A stretch of DNA of 41,762 bases from an uncultured Collinsella sp. (GCA_958403395.1 CATXXF010000016.1:1-41762); one strand, 5' to 3'. Counted from the first letter of the stretch, positions 25,119-32,507 are shown. Numbers and translations: made by a program. Notes: a model not told the origin generated them from the letters alone.

Positions 25119-26039
25119 GTGGCAACTCAGAAATTCACCGGCGTTATCCCTCCCGTCGTTGTTCCCGATACCGAAGATCATCAGCTCGATGTTGTCTCCT
25201 TTGAGCGTAGCATCAACCGCATGATCGACGCCGGCGTCGATGGCCTGTTCTTCTTGGGCTCTTCGGGTGAGGTCGTCTTCTCCACCGATGAGCGCCGTCG
25301 CCAGATCATCGCCGAGGCCGTCCGTATCGTCGACCACCGCGTGCCTGTTCTGGTCGGTATCATCGATACCGAAACCGAGCGCATGATCGAGCACGGCAAG
25401 GTCGCTCAGGAGCTGGGCGCCGATGCCCTCGTCGCCACCTGCCCGTTCTATGCCCTGCAGGGCATGACCGAGGTCGAGGAGCACTTCCGCATCCTGCACG
25501 AGGAACTCGACCTGCCCATCTTTGCCTATGACATCCCCGTGTGCGTCCACACCAAGCTCCCCTGGAAGCTCCTTGCCAAGCTCGGCGCCGAGGGCGTCCT
25601 GGCCGGCGTCAAGGATTCCTCGGGTGATGACATCTCGTTCCGCTACCTCGTTCAGGAGAACGAGAAGAACGGCCATCCGATGAGCATCCTCACCGGTCAC
25701 GAGGTTGTTGTCGACGGCGCTTACCTCGGTGGTGCCGACGGCTCTGTCCCGGGTCTCGCTAACGTTGAGCCCGAGGGCTACGTGCGTCAGTGGAAGGCCG
25801 CTCAGGCTGGTGACTGGGCTACCGTCAAGGCTGAGCAGGATCGTCTCAATGAGATTTCGCACATCTGGGACGTCACCTCGGGCGTCCAGGGCTATGCCGG
25901 TGGCGTCGGCGCCTTCAAGACCGCTATGAACCTCATGGGCATCTTCGACAGCCCGACCATGCCGCGCCCGGTGAAGGCCATGACCGGCGAGAACGTCGAG
26001 GCGATTAAGAAGGTCCTCCAGGACAACGGTCTCCTGTAA
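25119..26039 (+). CDS. nanA: N-acetylneuraminate lyase-like aldolase (DapA/NanA family)
   Basis: This 306-residue class I aldolase belongs to the DHDPS/NAL TIM-barrel family. The Schiff-base Lys is K165 in GVKDSSGD and the catalytic Tyr is Y137 in FAYDIP, matching the residue numbers of E. coli NanA. The pyruvate-binding motif reads GSSGE (47-51), where lyases usually have GSTGE. The sugar-binding segment reads GHEVV near 193 where E. coli NanA has GFDEM. The GTG start at 25119 has AAGGAG at 25107-25112. With a ROK kinase and NanE downstream, it most likely splits Neu5Ac into pyruvate and ManNAc. The diverged sugar-site residues leave room for another 2-keto-3-deoxy acid or a modified sialic acid. 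Confidence 0.8.
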   Translation: MATQKFTGVIPPVVVPDTEDHQLDVVSFERSINRMIDAGVDGLFFLGSSGEVVFSTDERRRQIIAEAVRIVDHRVPVLVGIIDTETERMIEHGKVAQELGADALVATCPFYALQGMTEVEEHFRILHEELDLPIFAYDIPVCVHTKLPWKLLAKLGAEGVLAGVKDSSGDDISFRYLVQENEKNGHPMSILTGHEVVVDGAYLGGADGSVPGLANVEPEGYVRQWKAAQAGDWATVKAEQDRLNEISHIWDVTSGVQGYAGGVGAFKTAMNLMGIFDSPTMPRPVKAMTGENVEAIKKVLQDNGLL

Positions 26040-26043
26040 AGAT

Positions 26044-26137
26044 TCCCCAGGCACCCGATCTTGGGGTTCAAGTGGTCGGGCGTGACCCATTAGGTCAACG
26101 CCCGACCACTTTCACCCCAACCTCGGGCACCTGGGAA
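26044..26137 (+). repeat. Long imperfect hairpin between nanA and the ROK kinase gene
   Basis: The inner stem is 14 bp and perfect (26070-26083 with 26098-26111). It is extended outward by 7 bp (26061-26067 with 26114-26120), 5 bp (26054-26058 with 26123-26127) and 6 bp (26046-26051 with 26130-26135), separated by small internal loops. The whole element spans about 94 nt and begins 4 bases after the nanA stop. Only a short T-run follows (TTTAT), so it is not a typical terminator. Confidence 0.8.
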
Positions 26138-26209
26138 ACCTTTATCATGCTGCGGCGATAACACCGCCTTCATTTCCTGTAGTTGTTTTTATCTCCTAAG
26201 GAGAACGAC

Positions 26210-27175
26210 ATGGAGAACAAGTACGTCTGCTCTGTCGACATCGGCGGAACTAAGATCGCGACCGCCATTATGGAGTACCCGGCTGACGGCAGCGTGCCCC
26301 ATCCCGTATTTGAGGCCGAGGTTCCTACTGAGGCCCAGGAGGGCGGCGAGGCCGTCTTCCAGCGTATCGAGGCGTCCATCAAGGCCGCTCTTGAGGCGAA
26401 TCCCGATGTCGAGGTTCTCGGTGTCGGTATCGGTGCCGCAGGCGTCGTCGATCCCAAGACGGGCGCCATCGCGTATGCCAACGAGATCATGCCCGGCTGG
26501 TCCGGCGTTCAGTTGGGGCCGCGTCTGCGCGAGGACCTTGGTCTCCCCGTTGCCGTGGTGGGCGACGTGCAGGCTCATGCTCTGGGCGAGGCCCACTGGG
26601 GCGTCGGCAAGGGCAAGTTCTCCGTTTTGTGCTTGGGCATCGGCACGGGCATCGGCGGCGCATATGTCGAGAACGGCCGTGTGATGCAGGGCTTCCATGG
26701 TGCTGCCGGTCATATGGGCCACATCGAGTGCTCGGCTGCCGCTGGCATTCCCTGCGCCTGTGGACGTTCCGGTCATCTTGAGTCGGTTGCTTCCGGCACT
26801 TCCATTGGTCGTATGTACGATGAGCGCTTTGGTCGCGTCGACCCCAGCCGTCCTTCGGTCGGTCGCGACGTGAACGACCTGTGCCGTGCGGGCGACGCAA
26901 AGGCGACCGAGGTCATCCATGACGCCGGCTTTGCGCTGGGCGCCAGCTTGGGCTCGCTTGCCAACATCTTGGATCCCGAGGTCATCGTGCTTTCGGGAGG
27001 TGTGATTCACCAGGGTCCCGATTGGCGTTCGCAGACGTGGAAGGATTCGGTGCACGAGGGCTACGCCAGCCAGGCGCTCGACCCGCTTCAGGACACGCCG
27101 ATTCTCATCGGTTCTCTGGAGGGCGACGCGCCGCTCATCGGCGCCGCCGAACACCTTCTTGCGTCGTTGAAGTAA
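26210..27175 (+). CDS. nanK: ROK-family sugar kinase, probably ManNAc kinase
   Basis: The 321-residue product has the ROK ATP-binding motif DIGGTK (10-15), a catalytic Asp at D119 in VGDVQAHALGE, the GHMGHIE sugar-binding segment near 167 and a zinc-motif region CACGRSGHLE (182-191). In that region the third Cys of the usual CxCGxxGCxE is His, a variant also met in other actinobacterial ROK proteins. It would phosphorylate N-acetylmannosamine to ManNAc-6-P using ATP. The specificity comes from its place between the lyase-like gene and nanE, because ROK sequences alone do not fix the substrate; glucokinase or GlcNAc kinase activity is the alternative. AAGGAGA at 26198-26204 sets the ATG at 26210. 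Long hairpins flank the gene on both sides. Confidence 0.85.
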   Translation: MENKYVCSVDIGGTKIATAIMEYPADGSVPHPVFEAEVPTEAQEGGEAVFQRIEASIKAALEANPDVEVLGVGIGAAGVVDPKTGAIAYANEIMPGWSGVQLGPRLREDLGLPVAVVGDVQAHALGEAHWGVGKGKFSVLCLGIGTGIGGAYVENGRVMQGFHGAAGHMGHIECSAAAGIPCACGRSGHLESVASGTSIGRMYDERFGRVDPSRPSVGRDVNDLCRAGDAKATEVIHDAGFALGASLGSLANILDPEVIVLSGGVIHQGPDWRSQTWKDSVHEGYASQALDPLQDTPILIGSLEGDAPLIGAAEHLLASLK

Positions 27176-27192
27176 ACATAACTACCAAGTGC

Positions 27193-27290
27193 GCCTTCTG
27201 AGGTGCCGCAGATTGACGTGAAAGAGGAGCGAGGCGTACTTCGGTACGCGAGCGACGGTTTGAACGTCAAGGTGCGGTGTCTCAGAAGGC
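27193..27290 (+). repeat. 98-nt hairpin with cUUCGg tetraloop between the kinase gene and nanE
   Basis: The outer stem is 10 bp and perfect (27193-27202 with 27281-27290). It continues through three consecutive G-U pairs (27203-27205 with 27278-27280), 5 bp (27206-27210 with 27273-27277) and 7 bp (27213-27219 with 27264-27270). The tip is a 6-bp stem (27234-27239 with 27244-27249) capped by TTCG, giving the extra-stable C(UUCG)G loop in RNA. The G-U pairs would be mismatches in the opposite strand's RNA, which points to function in the plus-strand transcript. Confidence 0.8.
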
Positions 27291-27315
27291 TGTTTTGAGA
27301 AAGGTTGAGTCGAAC

Positions 27316-28002
27316 ATGACCGTCGATCCTTTGATTCAATCCCTGAAGGGCAAGCTCGTCGTGAGCGTTCAGGCGTATATGGGCGAGCCGCTTCGTACGC
27401 CCGAGACCATGGCTCAAATGTCTCGCGCTTGCGAGCTCGGCGGCGCCGCCGCCATTCGCTGCCAGGGCCTTGCCGACATTGCCGCCATTAAGGGTCGCTG
27501 TGAGGTTCCTGTTATCGGCCTGTGGAAGGATGGGCACGAGGGCGTTTACATCACGCCGACGCTGCGCCACGCTCGCGCCTGCGTTGCTGCGGGTGCCGAT
27601 ATCGTGGCGATTGACGCCACCGATCGCCCACGTCCCGATGGCAAGTCGGTCGAGGATACCTTCCGCCCGCTGCACGAGGAGGGCGTGCTCCTGATGGCCG
27701 ACTGTGCCACCATCGAGGATATTCGTCGTGCTGTCGACATGGGCTTCGACCTGGTGTCCACCACGCTTTCTCATGGTGTTGCCGCTATCGACTGCACCAT
27801 GGCCGATGGCCCCGATCTGCCGCTTCTGCGTCAGGCGACCGAGGAATTCCCCGGTCTCCCCATCATCTGCGAGGGCCGCGTGCACACGCCCGAGGAGGCC
27901 CGCGCCGCGATTGATGCGGGCGCCTGGGCCGTTGTCGTCGGCACCGCCATCACGCACCCCACGAGTATTACAAGTTGGTTCAAGGCTGCGCTTGAGGCGT
28001 AA
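27316..28002 (+). CDS. nanE: N-acetylmannosamine-6-phosphate 2-epimerase
   Basis: NanE converts ManNAc-6-P to GlcNAc-6-P, the step that feeds sialic acid carbon to the Nag pathway. The 228-residue TIM barrel has the expected early motif VVSVQAYMGEPL, catalytic Lys K71 in GLWKDGHEG, AIDATDRPRPDG in the phosphate/sugar region and catalytic Glu E186 in IICEGRVHTP. The product is full length for the family (about 220-235). The ATG at 27316 is preceded by AGAAAGG at 27298-27304, a rather long spacing. An alternative GTG at 27277 would lie inside the upstream hairpin and is unlikely. It is the last gene of the nan operon and is followed by a strong terminator. It is the most diagnostic gene for sialic-acid use in this region. 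Confidence 0.95.
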   Translation: MTVDPLIQSLKGKLVVSVQAYMGEPLRTPETMAQMSRACELGGAAAIRCQGLADIAAIKGRCEVPVIGLWKDGHEGVYITPTLRHARACVAAGADIVAIDATDRPRPDGKSVEDTFRPLHEEGVLLMADCATIEDIRRAVDMGFDLVSTTLSHGVAAIDCTMADGPDLPLLRQATEEFPGLPIICEGRVHTPEEARAAIDAGAWAVVVGTAITHPTSITSWFKAALEA

Positions 28003-28053
28003 GACAGGCCTCGTATCCGCTTGGGGCGGTATACTCAATAAAGGCAATTGATC

Positions 28054-28089
28054 GCGCGGGATCCGCTGGCCGGGTCCCGCGCTTGTTTT
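28054..28089 (+). terminator. Rho-independent terminator after nanE, just before rapZ
   Basis: An 8-bp GC-rich stem (28054-28061 with 28075-28082), extended by inner pairs (28062-28065 with 28071-28074), is followed by TTGTTTT (28083-28089). It ends 11 bases before the rapZ ATG. A TATACT at 28030-28035, upstream of the hairpin, could be the -10 box for rapZ. In that case the hairpin would sit in the rapZ leader and act as an attenuator. Confidence 0.8.
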
Positions 28090-28100
28090 AGGAGGCACAC

Positions 28101-29021
28101 ATGCAAAAGGGAGATGCCATGGATGCGGCGGAGCGCTCGGAGCGCATCCCCGATATCGTCATCATCACCGGAATGTCCGGATCGGGCCGAACGCAGGCCA
28201 TGCATGTGTTCGAGGACATGGGCTATTTTTGCATCGACAACTTGCCTCCGCGTCTGATCGCCCAGCTTGCCGAACTCGTCGGCATCAATACGGGCGTGGG
28301 CAGGCATCTTGCCGTCACCTGCGACCTGCGCAGCCAGGGCTTGTTCGATGAGCTGCTCGATGCCGTTGCCGCGCTCGAGGAGCGCGAGATGAGCTGTGAC
28401 ATCGTGTTTCTCGAGGCCTCTGACGAGGTGCTGATCCGTCGTTATAGCGAAAACCGCCGCCGCCATCCCATTGCCAAGCCGGGGGAGACTACGGCCGATG
28501 CGATTCAGCGCGAGCGCCTGCAGCTGCAGGGTGTGCGCGATCGAGCCGATATGATCATCGACACGAGCCGCCTGCGCACCTCTGCTCTGCGCAACAAATT
28601 GCGCATGGCGTTCTCCGAGCTGTCCGACCAGCAGCTCATGGACGTCCACGTGTTCTCGTTTGGCTTTAAGCACGGTATGCCCGTCGAGGCGGACATTATG
28701 ATCGACGTTCGCTTCCTGCCCAATCCGTTCTACGATCCCGAGATGCGCACGATGACCGGTCTCGATAAGAAAGTCTCCGACTTTGTTCTGGACCATCCCA
28801 AGACCCAGGAGTTCTGGAAAGCTTGGACGCAGCTGCTCGATACGGTCATGCCCGGCTATATCGCTGAGGGCAAGCCACAGCTTTCTATTGCCATCGGCTG
28901 CACGGGCGGTCAACACCGCAGCGTTGCCATCGCCGAGGCCACGGCACGTTATTTGGAAGGCGCCCAATATCACGTGAGCATTTCCCACCGCGACCTGTCG
29001 CGCGCCAACACGAAAGCATAG
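28101..29021 (+). CDS. rapZ: RapZ/YvcJ family RNase adapter, nucleotide-binding protein
   Basis: The 306-residue product has a P-loop GMSGSGRT (24-31), where Arg replaces the usual P-loop Lys, as in many members of the family. The second family motif CIDNLPP (44-50) follows. The C-terminal domain has GCTGGQHRSV near 270, which in E. coli RapZ senses GlcN-6-P and binds small RNA. In Gram-positive bacteria YvcJ hydrolyses GTP and its role is less clear. The ATG at 28101 follows AGGAGG at 28090-28095, overlapping the 3' edge of the terminator's T-run. It stands 6 bases before whiA. The yvcK gene that normally separates the two is missing. Its closeness to an amino-sugar operon is suggestive given the RapZ ligand. 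Confidence 0.94.
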   Translation: MQKGDAMDAAERSERIPDIVIITGMSGSGRTQAMHVFEDMGYFCIDNLPPRLIAQLAELVGINTGVGRHLAVTCDLRSQGLFDELLDAVAALEEREMSCDIVFLEASDEVLIRRYSENRRRHPIAKPGETTADAIQRERLQLQGVRDRADMIIDTSRLRTSALRNKLRMAFSELSDQQLMDVHVFSFGFKHGMPVEADIMIDVRFLPNPFYDPEMRTMTGLDKKVSDFVLDHPKTQEFWKAWTQLLDTVMPGYIAEGKPQLSIAIGCTGGQHRSVAIAEATARYLEGAQYHVSISHRDLSRANTKA

Positions 29022-29027
29022 GCCTGC

Positions 29028-29957
29028 ATGTCGTTTACCGCCGAGGTGCGTGACGAGCTCGCGCGCTGCGAACCCGAATGTGAATACTGCGATTTGTCGA
29101 CGCTTGCCGCCCTCACGCGTGTGAGTGGTACGCTCTCGCTTACCGGCTCCGGGCGGTATCGTTTGACGGTCGCGACCGAGACGGGCGCCGTCGCGCGCAC
29201 GATGATCACGCTGACGCATCGCATCCTTAAGCTCAAAACGGAGTTCACCGTTCGTAAATCTGTATTGCATAAGGTTCGAAACTACCTCATCACCTTGCCT
29301 GATCAGCCAGACCTGGATAAGGCTCTGGTGCTGCTGGGCATCCTCGACCGTAGGGGAGGGCTTGTCGCCGGCGTGCCCCGACATATCGTTGCCCGTCCTT
29401 GCTGCAGGCTTGCCTATATCCGCGGCGCGCTCATCGCGGGCGGTTTCGTGGCCGATCCACGCGGCGATTTTCATTTGGAGATCGCGGTGCAGGGCGAGCA
29501 ATATGCCAAGGGACTTTGCGATCTGTTGGAGCAGATTGGGGTCCATGCGCGTGTTAATGCTCGGCGGGGGTCATATGCCGTGTACATTAAGAGCGCCGAG
29601 GAAATCGAGCATCTTTTAAAGCTGATTGGTGCCAAGCGCAGCGTTGCCGAGATTGAAGAGGCGCGCGCGGTCAAGTTGGTTAAGAACGATGTGAACCGTC
29701 GCGTGAACGCCGAGCTCGCCAACCAGACCAGAAGCGCCGGCGCTGCCCAACATCAGCTTGCGCTTATCGATGAGCTCGAGCAGCGTGGCCTTCGCGATGC
29801 GCTTCCGGATGCCTTGGCGGTCTTTTGCAACCTGCGCGAGCGCTACCCCGATCTGTCACTGCGTGATTTGGGGGAGATGGCTGACCCTCCCTTGTCGAAG
29901 TCAGCCCTCTACCATCGTGTTTTACGGCTTGAAAAGCTCATTGAAGCAAACAGGTAG
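29028..29957 (+). CDS. whiA: DNA-binding protein WhiA
   Basis: WhiA is a sporulation/cell-division regulator in actinobacteria and a widely conserved chromosome-associated protein in Gram-positive bacteria. The 309-residue product has the N-terminal LAGLIDADG-like fold without endonuclease residues (MSFTAEVRDELARC at the start, RGALIAGGFVADP near 130). A C-terminal helix-turn-helix (about 275-305) contains LRDLGEMADPPLSKSALYHR. Length and both domains match the family. It follows rapZ after 6 bases, so the two form a cotranscribed pair. No terminator is obvious after it; an AT-rich promoter region for gap comes next. Confidence 0.95.
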   Translation: MSFTAEVRDELARCEPECEYCDLSTLAALTRVSGTLSLTGSGRYRLTVATETGAVARTMITLTHRILKLKTEFTVRKSVLHKVRNYLITLPDQPDLDKALVLLGILDRRGGLVAGVPRHIVARPCCRLAYIRGALIAGGFVADPRGDFHLEIAVQGEQYAKGLCDLLEQIGVHARVNARRGSYAVYIKSAEEIEHLLKLIGAKRSVAEIEEARAVKLVKNDVNRRVNAELANQTRSAGAAQHQLALIDELEQRGLRDALPDALAVFCNLRERYPDLSLRDLGEMADPPLSKSALYHRVLRLEKLIEANR

Positions 29958-30002
29958 TTTGAAGTATCGACTTATATATGGATTTAACTGCTATTTTAGT
30001 CT

Positions 30003-30016
30003 TTAAAACGTTTTAA
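30003..30016. promoter_or_regulatory. 14-bp palindrome upstream of gap, possible operator
   Basis: TTAAAACGTTTTAA is a perfect palindrome in the AT-rich region 150 bases before gap and about 35 bases before the candidate -35 box. A second imperfect inverted repeat (30033-30041 with 30046-30056) overlaps that -35 box. Either could bind a regulator of the glycolytic genes; no specific factor can be named. Confidence 0.35.
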
Positions 30017-30048
30017 CGTAAATTTGATTTTCAATTTCGAGCATTCTC

Positions 30049-30078
30049 GTGAAATTCAAGTCAAAAAAAAGGTATATT
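30049..30078 (+). promoter_or_regulatory. Candidate promoter of gap
   Basis: TATATT (30073-30078) is a good -10 box, preceded at 18 bp by GTGAAA (30049-30054). The region upstream is very AT-rich compared with its surroundings, like an UP element. The leader would be about 65 nt. Confidence 0.5.
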
Positions 30079-30150
30079 AGGCGAGTGGTTAGTTTGTGGG
30101 CCTCAACGGCGGGCGCTGTAGCTCGCGGGGGCCTTACGAAAGGAGACACA

Positions 30151-31176
30151 ATGGCAGTAAAGGTTGCTATTAACGGCTTCGGTCGCATCGGTCGTCTGGC
30201 TTTCCGTCAGATGTTCGGTCATGAGGGCTCCGAGATCGTCGCTATCAACGACCTCACCTCTCCCGATATGCTCGCTTACCTGCTGAAGTACGACTCCACG
30301 CAGGGCAACTACGCTCGCGATCACGAGGTCGTTGCTGGCGAGGATTCCATCACCGTTGACGGCAAGGAGATCAAGATCTACAAGGAGGCCGACGCCAACA
30401 ACCTGCCTTGGGGCGACCTCGACGTCGACGTCGTTCTCGAGTGCACCGGCTTCTACACCAGCAAGGCTAAGGCTCAGGCCCACATCAACGCTGGCGCCAA
30501 GAAGGTCGTCATCTCCGCTCCGGCCGGCAGCGATCTGCCCACCATCGTGTACAACGTCAACCATGAGACGCTGACCGCTGAGGACAACATCATCTCCGCT
30601 GCTTCCTGCACCACCAACTGCCTCGCCCCGATGGCCAAGGGTCTGAACGACTTCGCTCCCATCGTGTCCGGCATCATGACCACCATCCACGCCTTCACCG
30701 GCGACCAGATGCCGCTCGACGGCCCGCAGCGCAAGGGCAACTTCCGTCGCTCCCGCGCCTGCTCCGAGAACATCGTCCCGAACACCACGGGCGCTGCCAA
30801 GGCCATCGGCCTGGTTCTCCCCGAGCTCAACGGCAAGCTCATCGGTGCCGCCCAGCGCGTCCCGACGCCGACCGGCTCGCTGACCAACCTCTACGCCGTC
30901 GTTGACAAGAAGGTCACCGTCGACGAGGTCAACGCTGCCATGAAGGCCTACGCCGAGACCATCCCCGAGACCTTCGCCTACAACGAGGACCAGATCGTCT
31001 CCCGCGACATCGTCGGCGAGACCCACGGCTCCATCTTCGACGCCACTCAGACCATGTGCTCTGACCTCGGCAACGGCCAGACCCTCGTTCAGGTCACCTC
31101 TTGGTACGACAACGAGAACTCCTACACCTCTCAGATGGTCCGCACCATCAAGTACTTCGAGAAGTTCGTTGCTTAA
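30151..31176 (+). CDS. gap: Glyceraldehyde-3-phosphate dehydrogenase (type I)
   Basis: This enzyme oxidises and phosphorylates glyceraldehyde-3-phosphate to 1,3-bisphosphoglycerate with NAD+. The 341-residue product has the Rossmann motif INGFGRIGR (about 7-15), an Asp in AINDLT at the end of beta-2 that favours NAD, the catalytic Cys C153 in SAASCTTNCL and the C-terminal WYDNE motif. The ATG at 30151 follows AAGGAG (30140-30145). The longer frame from 30049 starts within the promoter. Codon use is strongly biased to a few C-ending and G-ending codons, as expected for a highly expressed gene. A strong terminator after it separates it from pgk. Confidence 0.98.
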   Translation: MAVKVAINGFGRIGRLAFRQMFGHEGSEIVAINDLTSPDMLAYLLKYDSTQGNYARDHEVVAGEDSITVDGKEIKIYKEADANNLPWGDLDVDVVLECTGFYTSKAKAQAHINAGAKKVVISAPAGSDLPTIVYNVNHETLTAEDNIISAASCTTNCLAPMAKGLNDFAPIVSGIMTTIHAFTGDQMPLDGPQRKGNFRRSRACSENIVPNTTGAAKAIGLVLPELNGKLIGAAQRVPTPTGSLTNLYAVVDKKVTVDEVNAAMKAYAETIPETFAYNEDQIVSRDIVGETHGSIFDATQTMCSDLGNGQTLVQVTSWYDNENSYTSQMVRTIKYFEKFVA

Positions 31177-31213
31177 TTTAGCTTTTAGCGAATAGCTCGT
31201 TGAGCGTCTAAAG

Positions 31214-31260
31214 AAGGGCGCGGCCTTATAGGGCTTACACCCTAGGGTCGCGCCCTTTTT
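31214..31260 (+). terminator. Strong Rho-independent terminator after gap
   Basis: A long stem (31214-31228 with 31243-31257, containing G-U pairs) has a GC-rich base and is followed by a T-run (31256-31260). It lies 38 bases after the gap stop and should separate gap from pgk-tpiA-gpmI, or reduce read-through into them. Confidence 0.9.
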
Positions 31261-31316
31261 ATAAGAAATCGTCTGCCGTAATGGGAGGCAGACACGTACG
31301 AAAGGTAGAAGCAAAC

Positions 31317-32507
31317 ATGGCCTTTACCAAGAAGACCGTCCGCGACATCGATGTCGACGGAAAGCGCGTTCTCGTCCGCGTTGACTTTAACGTGCCTATC
31401 AAGGATGGCGTCGTTGGCGACACCACCCGTATCAAGGCTGCCCTGCCCACCATCAACTACCTCGTTGAGCACAACGCTCGCGTCATCCTCATGAGCCACC
31501 TCGGCCGTCCCGAGGGCACCGGCTTCCAGCCCGAGCTTTCCCTCGAGCCCGTCGCCAAGAAGCTCGCTGAGCTCTCTGGTCTCGACGTTGCCTTTGTCGC
31601 CGACACCTACGGCGAGAAGGCTGCTGAGGCTGTCGCCGCCGTCGAGCCGGGCAAGGTCCTCGTTCTCGAGAACGTCCGTTTTGACAAGCGTGAGAAGAAG
31701 AACGATCCCGAGATCGCCAAGAAGCTCGCTTCCTATGGTGACGTCTTCGTTCTCGATGCCTTCGGCACCGCTCACCGCGCCCAGGGTTCCGTCGTGGGCC
31801 CCGCCGCTTACCTGCCTGCCGTCGCCGGCTTCTTGCTCGAGAAGGAGGTCGACACGCTGACCGGCATCTTCGCCGAGCCCGAGCGCCCCTTCGTCGCCAT
31901 CGTCGGCGGTTCCAAGGTTTCCTCCAAGATCGGCGTTCTCGATCACCTCATCGACTCCGCTGACACCCTGATCATCGGTGGCGGCATGGCCTACACCTTC
32001 TTCCTGGCTCAGGGCCTGTCCGTTGGTCAGTCCCTCAAGGAAGAGGACTGGGTCGAGCGCGCCGGCGAGATGCTCAAGAAGGCCGAGGAGAAGGGCGTCA
32101 AGATCCTGCTCCCCATCGACAACCGTGTTGCCGATCACTTTGGCGAGGACGCTGTCCCCGAGGTTGTTGCTTCCGACGCTATCCCCGACGATCGTGAGGG
32201 TATGGACATCGGTCCCAAGACCGAGGAGCTCTATGCCGAGGCTGTCAAGGGAGCCAAGACCGTGTTCTGGAACGGCCCCATGGGCGTCTTCGAGTTTGAC
32301 AACTTTGCTCACGGCACCCAGGCTATCGCCGAGGCTGTCGCCGAGGCTGACTGCACCTCGATCATCGGCGGTGGTGACTCTGTCGCAGCTGTCAACAAGT
32401 TCAACCTGGCCGACAAGATGAGCTGGATCTCCACCGGCGGTGGCGCTTCCATGGAGCTCGTCGAGGGTAAGGCCCTGCCCGGAGTGGAGGCGCTTCTCGA
32501 TGCCTAA
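31317..32507 (+). CDS. pgk: Phosphoglycerate kinase
   Basis: Pgk makes ATP from 1,3-bisphosphoglycerate and ADP in glycolysis. The 396-residue product begins KKTVRDIDVDGKRVLVRVDFN (split over 5-25), with substrate-binding residues in DFNVP and HLGRPEG. The nucleotide-binding motif GGSKVSSKIGVL is near 195-206 and the C-terminal Gly-rich GGGDSVAAV near 361. The ATG at 31317 has AAAGG at 31301-31305, a fairly long spacing. The stop overlaps the tpiA start by 8 bp, so the two are coupled. Confidence 0.98.
   Translation: MAFTKKTVRDIDVDGKRVLVRVDFNVPIKDGVVGDTTRIKAALPTINYLVEHNARVILMSHLGRPEGTGFQPELSLEPVAKKLAELSGLDVAFVADTYGEKAAEAVAAVEPGKVLVLENVRFDKREKKNDPEIAKKLASYGDVFVLDAFGTAHRAQGSVVGPAAYLPAVAGFLLEKEVDTLTGIFAEPERPFVAIVGGSKVSSKIGVLDHLIDSADTLIIGGGMAYTFFLAQGLSVGQSLKEEDWVERAGEMLKKAEEKGVKILLPIDNRVADHFGEDAVPEVVASDAIPDDREGMDIGPKTEELYAEAVKGAKTVFWNGPMGVFEFDNFAHGTQAIAEAVAEADCTSIIGGGDSVAAVNKFNLADKMSWISTGGGASMELVEGKALPGVEALLDA

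Noticed and set aside
28101..28139. Second in-frame ATG in rapZ as the true start
   Set aside because: The first ATG has a near-perfect AGGAGG at ideal spacing, whereas the second has only a weaker GGGAG; the N-terminus before the P-loop is short either way.
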